Shown here piece by piece: positions 46,951-57,720 of a stretch of 64,000 nucleotides of DNA. The notes under the pieces were generated by a model that was given only the letters and a program-made list of their open reading frames with translations, was not told where the DNA came from and did not search any database. Position numbers and translations under genes: made by a program. The number at the start of each line of letters is the position of its first letter. Positions within the stretch are counted from its first letter, which is position 1. Origin of the DNA: Stenogyne calaminthoides (taxonomy: Eukaryota > Streptophyta > Magnoliopsida > Lamiales > Lamiaceae); NCBI GenBank assembly GCA_037126765.1, contig JBBCBC010000012.1:11470001-11534000 (forward strand). The letters are read 5' to 3'.

Positions 46951-49343
46951 ACCCAGTTTGTGTAGGGTCCTACAAGGTTAGATGTACCTTTCAGAATCCA
47001 AATCTGCCTGACAATTCTAATCACTTTAGAGTGGCTAATTTGTCTTCCATAAACATCAACATATACATCCACTACTCTGGGTGCCTTAGCAGTTTTCTGT
47101 ATATGTGTGCTAGCTTTAGCATGAACATGTGCCTTTGAATTCTTCTTTGGTTCAGGCCTTCTGTTCATTTGTTTTGGCTTCTGTGCTGCCGGTCTAAATC
47201 TTTGTTGACTCGGGTTCAGATAACCTTTAACCTTAAGCAAGTGGGGTTCGGGTTATGCATCTTTGAAAATCTGGTCTTTCAAAGATACCGAGGACTTGGT
47301 CTCTTCGGTTGAGAATGTCTACTTTCGGTGTTTCTCATCCGAGGATTCCTCTGATGGTTCAATGTGGGAGCCTTTCGGGTTTTGCATTCTTAGCCCGAGG
47401 CTTTGAAGTACTTGCTCGAAACTTTCCAATCGATCGCCGGTTTTCTAGCCTTCACCTGAGGTTTGGGCTTTCTAACCTGATCATTCAGTTTTACTGAGAC
47501 CATAGGTCCTTTTCCCTTGTCTACAACCTTGGGTATTACTTCAGTTTGAAGTGTAGGTGCCAAATGGTTTTACAAAGATAGTCTTCTTGCTACTTGATGC
47601 AAAGATTTAGATGACCTTGTGAGGTTCCCCAAAATGTATCCCAATCCAGATTTTATAGTCACAGATCTCGGTAACTCAATTTCATCTATTACATTAGATG
47701 CATTATTCAATAGAGTTAACTTCTTCATGCACTATCCTCACAGATTCTGTAGAGTTTTATGCTTCTCAGAGAGGTCATTGAACTCAATTCCGATTAGCTG
47801 AATTTTTTCAGTGGATTTCTCTAGCTTTTCAGTTAGGGACATTATCAACTTCTCTTTCTCTGAGAGTTGTACTTTCAGAACATCCAGTTCATCAAGAGCT
47901 CCCATTAATTGAGAAGTGATTTCAATATTGCTAGAGTCTTTCCATTTTAGATTTTCAAACTTTCGATTCCTTATTCCGCTCTTGAGTTCTATTTAGCGAT
48001 CCTTGCAAAACAAAGATAGTCCTTCATCGATTCTCAAAAGAATCCATCGGTCAAAATATTTATTTTTCGATGGAACTTGAAAACTCTTGTGCTAGTGTAG
48101 GAGGAGCAACAACAGAAAAGAAGAGTTTACCTCCTCAATGGCCATCGGGCGGATGTCATCACTTTCACAGTCTGAGATTATCTCATCTGAAGAGCTAGAT
48201 CCCTCCTCAGAGTGTTCTTCTTCTGCAACCATGGCCTTTTGCTTGAGAACTTCTGGTCTCTTTTAGCTTGCCTTTCTCTTCTCTCCTTAGCACTCAAATC
48301 TGGACAATCATACTGGAAGTGACCTTTCTTCTGGCAATTATAGCATCTGTTGGTATCATCATCCTGATCATTTTCTTCTTTGGACTTGGAGTCTTTCCTC
48401 TTGGATGAAGATCCTTCAGCTTTCAGGTCCTTCTTCTTCTCAGTTGATCTGTCCTCAGGTTTCTTCGGTACACATGGTTCCCTGTAATAGTTTTTTGTAT
48501 TTTCCAAATCTACTATTAAATCTATCAAACCTCCTTGCCATCGGTCTTTAGCTTTTCCTCAAGCTCATCCCGATTTTTTGGCATGGGGTTCTCGAACTCT
48601 CTAGTTTTCTGAGTTTTATCTTTGGCTTTTAAAGCCACATTCTTACTCGATGAAGAATCATCTTTGCTGTCAGCCTTTTTTGGATTTCTTATCAATTACA
48701 AATTCATAGGCCTTCAGCTCAGAGAAGACTTGTTGGTAAGGCATTGAATTAATATTCTTGGTGTTTTCAATCACCACTGCATGAATATCCCATTTCTTAG
48801 AAAGACCTCTAAGAATTTTCAATGCAACTTCTCTCTGTGGATATTTCTTTCCAAGTGCATTTAGATCATTCATGATGCTAGTGAATCTGACTTCCAATTT
48901 GTCTATTGATTCACCATCATCCATTTCAAAAACTATCAAACTTTCCAATTGCCCTTTGAAAGTTTGTTTTCTTTTTATATGATCTCGTGCCTTGCACATA
49001 ACAAATTAGTGTATCCCAAATCTCTTTAGCAAAGATTACGTTGAGAGATCATTCCCATCACACCATCATCAACTCATCTTTGTATAGTGTGTCTTTTGCA
49101 ATGTAGTCTAGATTGACTAACTTTCTCTCCTCAGGAGTCAGTTGGTCATCAGACTTAGGAAATTCTGCTCTAGGATCAATTCTCTCATCTTCTGTTCCTC
49201 TGGGATTCACTACAGTAAATTGGAATGGTCCTTGAGAGACCACTCTCCACATACGCCATGTTTGAATACGATGAGCCCTGCATTCTCGGGCCTCCATAGG
49301 TCATAGTTCTCCACCGAGAACATGGGAAGTTTTTAGAAGACAT
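46951..49343 (-). pseudogene. B2 gag (frameshifted), with zinc knuckle
   Basis: The start is ATG 49343-49341 (MSSKNFP), aligned with MPSKKLPMFSVESYDLWRLR of B1. MWRVVSQGPFQFTVVNPRG and DDQLTPEERKLVNLDYIAKD follow (49297-49058). The capsid core is 48999-48670 (SIDKLEVRFTSIMNDLNALG, ILRGLSKKWDIHAVVIENTK, VFSELKAYEFVIDK). At 48528-48178 a basic stretch precedes CYNCQKKGHFQYDC, a complete CCHC knuckle. A leucine-rich linker follows (about 47920-47750, MGALDELDVLKVQLSEKEK) and then the pre-protease block YVDVYGRQISHSKVIRIVRQ, ending at the conserved UGA. Confidence 0.85.
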
Positions 49344-49460
49344 TTTTTTGATCTTTTGAAAAATAAAAAGTTTCAGCAAATAAGATCAGTTCAGATAGAC
49401 CACAAGTAATTTTTGAAAATAAAACTTTAGTCAACACAAAGAGGGTCAAGTTGAACCAAC

Positions 49461-49473
49461 GCTCTCGATACCA
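49461..49473 (-). other. Primer-binding site of B2
   Basis: Element-sense TGGTATCGAGAGC two bases after the 5' LTR. The expected tRNA-Met match starts TGGTATCAGAG; the CAG is read as CG, as in B1 and C. Confidence 0.82.
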
Positions 49474-49475
49474 CT

Positions 49476-51455
49476 TGTTGGTCCCGGTAAACGAAGTTTT
49501 TTACACGTGTATGGGGGAATACACGTGTTCAAAGGTTTTTAAAACTTTTTTTTCTTACGTAAGTCGGCTTGGGTCGATAATCCTAAAGATTAGGTTCGGA
49601 GAAGCACGGATCGCTCGAGTCAAAGTCTCATCGAGACAAAGATCCCGAGCTGCTTTCGGATACCTCGAGATAATCCCAACCGAGTCCTCGAGTGTCGAGA
49701 TCCCGAGTTGCTTGGATCAAATAACTAACTTACTGAATCCTCAAATGAGAGTTCAGTTTGGTAACTATCTGTTCTAGCTACTTTCGGTTATGCGGAATGG
49801 TTGGCCCTTAGTTTATACTCGTTTTAAGCTTTCTTTGAAAACCTTCCTTTATGAAATAGTGATTAAGCCGTGATTCACTTATGCAACTTCAAAGGATTGA
49901 TTCCAACCCGAATATCGATTGAAAAGTATGCTTTCAAAATCAAGTCAATGCAACGATTAAGCACGATAAAAAAGCAATAAAGAACACAAAGAATTATAGT
50001 GGTTCGGAGACTCAAGCTCCCTACGTCCCACTCTCTCGATCCTCGAGAAAATTCACTCTCAACTTCGAGCTTTACGACTACCTCGTGTAGTTTTACTTAC
50101 TCAACTCGGCCCTAAGTTTTCTGACTACTCCTCGTAGTTTACTTACTCAACCCGACCTTGAGCTTTACGACTACCTCCGTAGTTTACTTACTCAAACACA
50201 AACAAGCTTTCAGACTACCCCCCTCAGAGCTTACTAACTTCTCCTCTAGAGTTTTCTCGACTACTCCGCGTGGTTTACTAACTCTTTACAACTCTTTCTC
50301 ACCAACAAACACACTCCAACTACCTTCTCAAGGGTTTGGGGTTTCTCGGTTGTTTTCAACTAGGATGAGATATCCTTTACAATGAAGCACAATGCAAAGG
50401 GTTAGGATATCTCGACTAAGCTTTGATAATTCTTATCAAGCTAGGCTTAGTATAGTGAGCTCTCTTCAATATAGAAGCACTTGGGAAATTCTAAGTTTTT
50501 TCGAGTGCTTTAACTTTTTGCAAGAATAAGTATGAGCTCTTGAGTTAGTATAAATTTCCCGTGACCTTACAATGTAGAGGGTCACCAAAGATTTATAGGC
50601 ATACACCAAGGTCATTCTTGAAAACTATCCGTTGGAGAGATAACCCGTGAGTTTCCTCTTAAGGTGTGTGAGAAATGGCTATATTTAGGGTTTGAAACTC
50701 CCTAACACGTTTTTAGGCAATAACCTTTCATGTAGCCGGTCTTCACTTTTTGCGATCTGGAACTTTTGTACATCCGACATCCTTTTTCAATGACCACATC
50801 CTTTGTCGGTGTCGAGATGGTGCAAAAATCGTCTTCCTCTTTTTTTAACTTTTGTCTCCGGTTAAAGGTAGACACCTTCAACGGCTCTTTTTTTGGTTAC
50901 AAACTCGAGTTTGATATAACCTTAACAACACTTCTGACTTAGTTCCTTTTGTCTGCCTTTGAATGTCTTGGCAATATCTAACTTTCTAAGGAATCGCATT
51001 TTTCTCAGTATTGCATCCTTCAGATAGATATATTCAGTGCCTCGGAACATTCGAGTTTATCTTGAGCATTCAAGACACTTCTTGAAATCATCATAATTCT
51101 TGTGCCATCAAGATTCTTGATCTTCGATCTTGATCTTGCGTATTCGTAGTCTTCGAGTCTTGTGGTTTTACGAGTCTTCAGAGTCTTATGAGTCTGCTGA
51201 CTGATACACTGAATCTTCGTGCTGAGTCTTCAGTTATTTAGTATCCTACCGAGTTTTCAGTATCTCAGTTTTACATTGAGTCTTCAGAACCTATCCTGAA
51301 CTATATCTGCTGACTATACATTCTGCAGATAACATCCTGAATATTCTAAAACTGAATCCTGACTCAACTATCAAAGATCATTCTGAACATGTCATACTCA
51401 GGGGTTTTGGGATCTAATCAAAATCATATATCTTTATTAAATTCATCTCCCAACA
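49476..51455 (-). repeat. B2 5' LTR
   Basis: This 1,980-bp LTR is collinear with 36918-38892. Over its first kilobase nearly every CAG/CTG of the partner is altered here, for example TTCAAAGG for TTCAGTG (49528), ATCCCGAG for ATCCTGAG and CCAACCCGAATATCGA for CCAACTGAATATCAG. From about 51170 onward (element U3) the triplets are intact again. Confidence 0.93.
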
Positions 51456-51460
51456 ATGAT
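51456..51460. repeat. TSD of B2, right copy (ATGAT)
   Basis: This duplicates 36913-36917. A2 integrase resumes with TACTCAAGG. Confidence 0.95.
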
Positions 51461-53834
51461 TACTCAAGGTATGGTTATATTTTCCTTATGAAGCATAAAT
51501 CTGAGACCTTTGAGAAATTCAAAGAATTTAAGGCTCAAGCAGAGAATCATAGGGAAAAACGTATCAAGTCTCTACGATCTGATCGTGGAGGGCGAATACC
51601 TCAAATATGAGTTTTTGAACTACTTATCCGATGAAGGGATTTCATCTCAAATTTCATTTGCACCTTAACCCCTCAACAAAACGGAGTTGCAGAGCGAAGA
51701 AACAAAACTCTTTTGGAAATGGTTAGATCTATGATGAGTTATGCGGATCTTCCCAAGTCGTTCTGGGGTCATGCCTTGGAAACAGTAGCTTACATTCTGA
51801 ACTTGGTGCCATCCAAATTGGTTCCCAAAACTCCCAAAGAATTGTGGACCAGGCGCAAGCCTAGTATGAGACACATGAGGATTTGGGGGTGTCCGGCCTA
51901 CGTGTTGAACAAGGAAGCCGGAAAATTGGACCCTCGATCAGAATTAAGGTTGTTTGTAGGATACCCCGAATGAACAAAAGGGTGTATGTTCTATGGTCCC
52001 GAAGATCAAAAGGTGGTCATAAGCACCCACTTTAGATTTTTGGAAGAAGACTATATGAACGAAAGAAGACCCAGAAGTGAGATTACCTTAAATGAGCTAA
52101 GGGGGCTAACCCCAATGCCAACTGTATAAGATGATATACCAAACGACATATTTTCACAACCGGAATCTCGTCGTAGTGGGAGGGTAGTAAAAAAGCCCGA
52201 GAGATTCATGGGAATAGGAGAGTCCTCGGACTTGATTCCCGGACAAGACGAATCAGACCCATGGACATATGACGAGGCAATCCAAGACAAGGATGCAGAT
52301 TCTTGGCAAACAACATTGAAAGCCAAAATGGATCTATGTTTCATAACAAAGTGTGGGAGCTAGTCAAACCACTTAATGGGGTCAAACCCATTGGTTGCAA
52401 GTGGGTGTACAAGAGAAAAAGAGGACTGGACGGGAATGTGGAAACCTTCAAAGCAAGACTAGTGGCGAAAGGTTATACTCAGAAAGAAGGGATCGATTAT
52501 GAGGAAACTTTTTCGCCCGTAGCCATGCTTAAGTCCATCTGTATTCTCTTATCGATTGCTGCGCATCTTGACTTTGAAATATGGCAAATGGATGTTAAGA
52601 CAACTTTCCTTAACAAAATTCTTGATGAAGAGATCTATATGCAACAACCCCAAGGCTTCATTGAAAAAGGCCAAGAACACCTAGTTTGTAAGCTCATGAA
52701 GTCCATTTACAGACTCAAACAGGCATCCAGAGCTTGGAACCAATGTTTTGATCATGTTATAAAGTCTTATGGGTTCGATCAAAATGAGTTTGAAAGTTGT
52801 GTGTACAAAAAGCGTGTCGGAACTGCATTGGTATTCTTGGTACTATACGTAGACAACATTTTGATCATCGGGAATGATGTGAAGGTGTTATCAGACGTAA
52901 GGGCATGGCTTTCAAAACAGTTTGATATGAAGGACTTAGGGGAAGCCGGACACATCCTTGGGATCAAGATCACTCGAGATCGCAAGAAAAGGATGATAGG
53001 CTTATCGCAAGCTTCATATATAGACATTGTCTTGAAACGATTCAGCATGCAAGATTCCAAGAAAGGCTTCGTACCTTTCAGACATGGAATCCATCTATCC
53101 AAGAAAATGTGCCCTAAGACGCAAAAGGAGATAGATGACATGAAAGGCATTCCTTATGCTTCGGCTGTCGGAAGCCTTATGTATGCAATGCTGTGTACGA
53201 GACCGGATATCTGCTTTGCCATTGGCATAGTGGCAAGATATCAAAGTAACCCGGGGAAAGAACATTGGACGGCAGTTAAAAACATTCTGAAGTATCTGAA
53301 AAGAACTCGGGATAGAATGTTGGTTTATCAGTCAGATAGTCCAATCCCCATCGGCTACACAGAATCGGATTTCCAATCAGACATAGACTCCAGAAAATCT
53401 ACCTTCGGTAGTGTGTTTTGCATGGGGGGAGGAGCCGTGACATGGAGAAGCGTCAAGCAGAAATGCGCCACACAGATTCTACCATGGAAGCCGAATATGT
53501 AGCTGCTTGCGAGGCAGGGAAAGAAGCGGTTTGGCTTAAGAACTTCCTAGTGGACTTGGATGTGGTTCCGAATTTACCCAGCAGAATCACTGTTTATTGT
53601 GATAATGTCGGAGCAGTTGCAAATTCAAGGGAACCACGAGCCCACAAAGCCAGCAAACACATTGAAAGGAAATACCATCTTATACGAGATATTGTTAAGA
53701 GAGGAGATATAGATGTGGCAAAGATATCATCTGAGGACAACCTAGCAGATCCATTCACAAAGGGTCTGCCTCTGAATACATTCGAGAGACATGTGGAAGG
53801 AATGGGTGTCAAGACCGTTGCCAATCTGCTTTGA
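51461..53834 (+). pseudogene. A2 pol C-terminal part: rest of integrase, RT, RNase H
   Basis: Integrase continues YSRYGYIFLMKHKSETFEKF to SDRGG. One inserted base near 51587 breaks the frame. It resumes at 51713-51973 (MVRSMMSYADLPKSFWGHAL, KLDPRSELRLFVGYPE) to a TGA where A1 reads on. The frame 52303-53502 is RT: GCKWVYKRKRGLDGNVETFK, EETFSPVAMLKSI, MDVKTTFLNKILDEEIYMQQ, then YVDN at residues 182-185 (codon AAC 52855-52857) instead of catalytic YVDD, and YAMLCTRPDI. RNase H starts GYTESDFQSDIDSRKST, with Glu for the usual Asp. It changes frame near 53475 and continues with STMEAEYVAA, YCDNVGAVAN and IERKYHLIRD to the stop at 53834. Confidence 0.92.
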
Positions 53835-53933
53835 GTATAAGTGGGAGAAATTATTAGGTTCGTGTGGGTGACATTATATGTCACGGAATACACGAGACAT
53901 GTTGTAGTATACTTAAAAGCAGACTTTGAGTAT

Positions 53934-53944
53934 AAGTGGGAGAT
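53934..53944 (+). other. Polypurine tract of A2
   Basis: AAGTGGGAGAT directly before the 3' LTR, as in A1. Confidence 0.88.
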
Positions 53945-55886
53945 TGTTGGGATTATACTGGAAAGTATGCTTTTACTTTGTATAATCAAAAACTGAATTT
54001 TAGACTTATTTGCTGAAATAAATTGTTTATCACTGATGCTTTAAATATTATCGAATGTTACATATATTTACTGCATAACTGTTCAATAAATAGTACGTGT
54101 TACATTGTAGTTAATTTAGTGATACTAGATCACAGAAGATTAAATTAACAGTCCCTTGTAACTAAAAGTACGCCATTCACGACCTAGATGGAAATGAACA
54201 ACCCATCGTGAAAGGTTGAAGTGTAAGGCTCGGATTGACTTGTCTTGACCAAGAGATTACACTAGTGCATGACTGATGCACTGAATAGGACCTACAGGAG
54301 GACAAATTCTTCAGAACTGAATAAGGAAGAATTAAACCTCAGTGGTTCGTTATTACTTAATCTTTGTTTCTTAAATAGGATCACGTGTGGTTGGTAACTA
54401 TTGCTTTGACTTATCATGGGTAGAGAATCAACGAGATTCAATACTTTTTATCTTGGGAAATATTATTGGTCACATGTGATTGCTAAGATTTAATACGGAG
54501 AATCGTGTGCAAGTACGCTTGTTTGATTTTCCCCCTTGGGAGGTTCATAAGCTTTGTCATACCAAATCTTGCAAGTGGAATTAGTTTCCGGTATGGATAA
54601 TAATGTTGAACCGTTCCTTGACCAAGGACAAAAGATATTAATTAACGGAAAGCTATTTCAGTAGCTTGAATTAATTAATGGGCTAGATAATCTTAAGCAC
54701 GAGAAATAATAACCGGGAGCCATATTTACTGTAATATGGGTTAAGATGGATAGTGCAATATTAATTATGTAGTGGGATTAATTAATATTTATGGGCTTGA
54801 ATAATATTGTGGCTCAATATTGATAATTCAAGATCCATTGGAAGGTCCAACCTTAATTCTCCTAAAGGCCCCCTGAGTAGCCCAACATATAGTCTAACAA
54901 CAGAAAAAGGTGTTTAAAATAAATAAATATTGTTGTTTATTTTTCCTAATTATTTTCGAAATTTATAGATAAAAGGGGAGAAAGATTTTCTTTGAATTTT
55001 GTTATGGAATGAAGATATGTATTCTTGGAATACAAGATTATCTCATTAAATTCAAGAAATCTCCCACTTGGTTATTTATAAGGAAAATTTTGAATTTTTT
55101 GAAAGATAAAGGGCAAGAAAGATTTTTTTGATTTTCTTGAAAAGATATTATGGAAGATATGTATTTCTTGAAATACAAGAATATCTCATAAATTCAAGAA
55201 GATCCAAATCTTGGATTCTTGCCTATTATTTTCGAAAATATCCCATATCAAAGAGTATGTGGGATTTTGTGGAATATTATAATTATGGGAAAAAGAATAT
55301 AGGAGGTATATTCAAGATTTCTTGGAGATCAAGAAAAGATTTTCCCACATTATTTTTTGCCAAAATTTCGTCCACCACCCTCTATAAATAGGGGATGAAT
55401 GTTTCATTCCCAGTAACACATGAAAATTGGTTTTTTGGAAAAATATCAGCGTCGATAAAATATCAAATATTTTGTAACGTCGACAGATTGTATTTTTTTC
55501 TAAATACGTCAATTGAGTAGTGTACAATTCCATGTGCCGGAAAAATTAGTAAATCCACAAAGGTGGTGCAACATAATTTATTTTCCTTTTGTTAATTGTT
55601 CACAAGTGTCCTTCCACCGGATAGTCGAACAAGGGCTAAGGGAATACTTGGGAAGTTCTTTTGGTTAGTCTAATCGGCCGGATCAACGCCATCCCAAGAG
55701 GTAATGTTCACGTAAACTCGTAGAATTCGCATCGTAGGATTTACGTGAATTAATTATATGCATGATATGTTGTTGAATTATTATTTGAATTAATATAGGA
55801 TTAATTCATGCTAGTAATAATTATAAGAATTAAATTTGTATTTAAATATTCACCCCGAATAGATATGTGCAACTTATTCCCCAACA
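53945..55886 (+). repeat. A2 3' LTR
   Basis: This 1,942-bp LTR is collinear with 29956-31893, with TATA box at 55382-55391 and the A2-type module at 55412-55522. The two A2 LTRs look visibly closer to each other than to those of A1. Confidence 0.93.
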
Positions 55887-55891
55887 CCCCC
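55887..55891. repeat. TSD of A2, right copy (CCCCC)
   Basis: This duplicates 29951-29955. B1 pol linker resumes with TTCAGTAGTATCC. Confidence 0.85.
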
Positions 55892-57693
55892 TTCAGTAGT
55901 ATCCTCAACATCATAAATGTTAGGTTCAAGTAGTTCATTAAATTCAGGGAACAACAGAAAAGGAGAAAGAAAATCATCTTCCTCAGGGGAAATTCCATTC
56001 AGAACATTGTCAGAGACATTTGTTCCCCATTGGTTGATAGATTCAGAGTTTGCCTCAGTTGTGATCACATCTTCATCGGCATTACATACCTGAGTCTGAA
56101 TTGGTGTATGTTTAGATTGGCCAGCTTCAGTGTGTTGGCTTTCCTTCAGTGGAGAATTTCCATCCAGAGTCTCACCATCCTGAGTTTTTCCATCCTGAAC
56201 TTCTTTGTCTGAGTCTGATTCACTCCATTCATAGAAAGTGACCGACTTCTTCTTTTTCGTGTTCGAGGATGTTTTATCATTCTTTTTTCGTGGTAAGTCC
56301 GGTGATTCTCTTGATCGGTTCTCCGAAGTCATCTTCCCTGCTTTTTACGAACACAAGTAGATTCATCAAAAAAAAACATGAGGTGTTACTTCCACAATAA
56401 GAGTCCTACGGTTGTAAACTCGAAGGCTTTTATGACTTGAAATATCCTAAGAATATCCCTTCATCGCTTTTGCTATCAAAAGTTTTCAACCGATCTTTAC
56501 CATTATTGTGTATGAAACACTTGCAACCAAACACACAAGCAAGAAAGAAAAAAGAGGCTTCCTTTTATTCCACAACTCATATGGAGTTTTTCCTTGGTTC
56601 TTGGTCGACTTTGAATCGCTTGCGAGAGTAGCATGCGCGGTGTTGATAGCTTCATTTCAAAATCTCTTAGGAATATCGAACAAGAATCATTGTCCTTGCG
56701 AACTTCTTTTTTCGAGTCCTATTTCTTCTTTTCAAAGAACACCATTCATTTGTGGAGTTCTTGCGGTGATGTTTCATGAGCTATTCCATTTCTTTGCACA
56801 ATAATCGATATAACATGATTGATAAACTCGGTTCCTTTATCCGATCCGATTTTGACCACACTCGATTCTTTTTCAAGATGAGTCTTTTTTCATGAGTTCA
56901 GCAGCTTTTGTGCGAGTCTCTTTCTTCTTGAAAAGAATATGACCCATGTGTATCTAGAGTAGTCATCAACTACCACAAGTGTGTATTTTTACGCCATTAG
57001 TGCTTACAGTGTTCTTGGACCAAAGAGATCCATATGTAACAGTTGTAGTATTCTATCAGTAGAAACATCTACTTTGCTTTTGAAAGATGCTCTGATTTGT
57101 TTTCCTTTCTGACAAGCATCACATACATGATCCTTACTGAACACTTCATTGGGTAACCCCCTCACAAGTGCTAATCTTGCAAGTTTGTTCAGGGTTTTGA
57201 AGTTTAAGTGATTCATTCTTTTGTGCCACAATCAACTGGTATCAGTGGAACTTTTTGCAACCAAAAATGTATCTTTAGGAGTTGAACTCCAATCAGCAAG
57301 ATACACATTTCCTTTTCTAGTACCCGGTCAAGAAAATTTTACGTAAGTATTGTCTTTTACATAACATAAGTTCTTTGAGAACTCAACACTGAATCCTTTG
57401 TCACAAAATTGACTGATAGAAAGCAAGTTATGTTTTAGACCAGACACATATGAAACACCATGGATATGAACAGAATCAACTTCTAGAGTTCCATATCCTT
57501 CAGTTTGTCCTTTGGAATTGTCTCCAAATGTGATCTGAGGGCCATTTTGGTCAACATAGTCAGTGATTAGTTGCTTATATCCTGTCATATGTCTTGAACA
57601 TCCATTGTCCAGATACCATACAGCAGGAGCCAATTCATTTCCACTCATCAGTGCTATGTGGTTTTCATTCAGCTCAGTGCCCTTTTCTTTCAC
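55892..57693 (-). pseudogene. B1 pol N-terminal part: protease, integrase, linker
   Basis: The protease (57693-57328) reads WYLDNGCSRHMTGYKQLITD, with DNG where active enzymes have DSG, then FGDNSKGQTEGYGTLEVDSV and GLKHNLLSISQFCDKGFSV. Pre-integrase is 57231-57004 (MWHKRMNHLNFKTLNKLARL, CDACQKGKQ) running into LLHMDLFGP. Integrase from 57000 to about 56400 is frameshifted throughout, in a stretch poor in CAG/CTG. The linker 56332-55892 is Ser/Asp/Glu-rich (KKKKSVTFYEWSESDSDKEV) and ends where A2 entered. RT follows at 29950 downward. Confidence 0.86.
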
Positions 57694-57720
57694 CTGAAAA
57701 ACATATCAGTTCTTAGGTAC
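57694..57720 (-). promoter_or_regulatory. Conserved UGA plus acceptor-like tract at B1 gag/protease junction
   Basis: Element-sense AAG AAC TGA TAT GTT TTT CAG, TGA at 57708-57706, in frame with protease. Same arrangement as B2 and C. Confidence 0.5.

Larger units (their letters stand above)
36918..51455 (-). mobile_element. B2: second SIRE-like copia element, inserted in A2 integrase
   Basis: B2 is 14,538 bp, minus strand, uninterrupted. Order in element sense: 5' LTR 49476-51455, primer site, gag from ATG 49343, conserved UGA, protease, integrase, RT, RNase H to stop 43300, spacer with TATA-like box, ORF3 42891-39295, purine tract, 3' LTR 36918-38892. It is the best copy for seeing the full gene order of the family. 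Frames are broken in many places, mostly where CAG/CTG triplets are replaced. It must be younger than A2, which is younger than B1. Confidence 0.94.
29956..55886 (+). mobile_element. A2: Ty1/copia element of the A1 family, itself interrupted twice
   Basis: LTRs are at 29956-31893 and 53945-55886. A2 entered the integrase/RT linker of B1. A B-family solo LTR (32545-34601) lies in its leader and B2 (36918-51455) in its integrase. Without these it is 9,326 bp. Its gag has an early stop and a deletion of about 170 bp, the protease triad reads DTR, integrase has a frameshift and a stop, and RT reads YVDN. RT through RNase H is otherwise nearly open (52303-53834). It is a dead copy that has served as a landing site. 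Confidence 0.93.
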
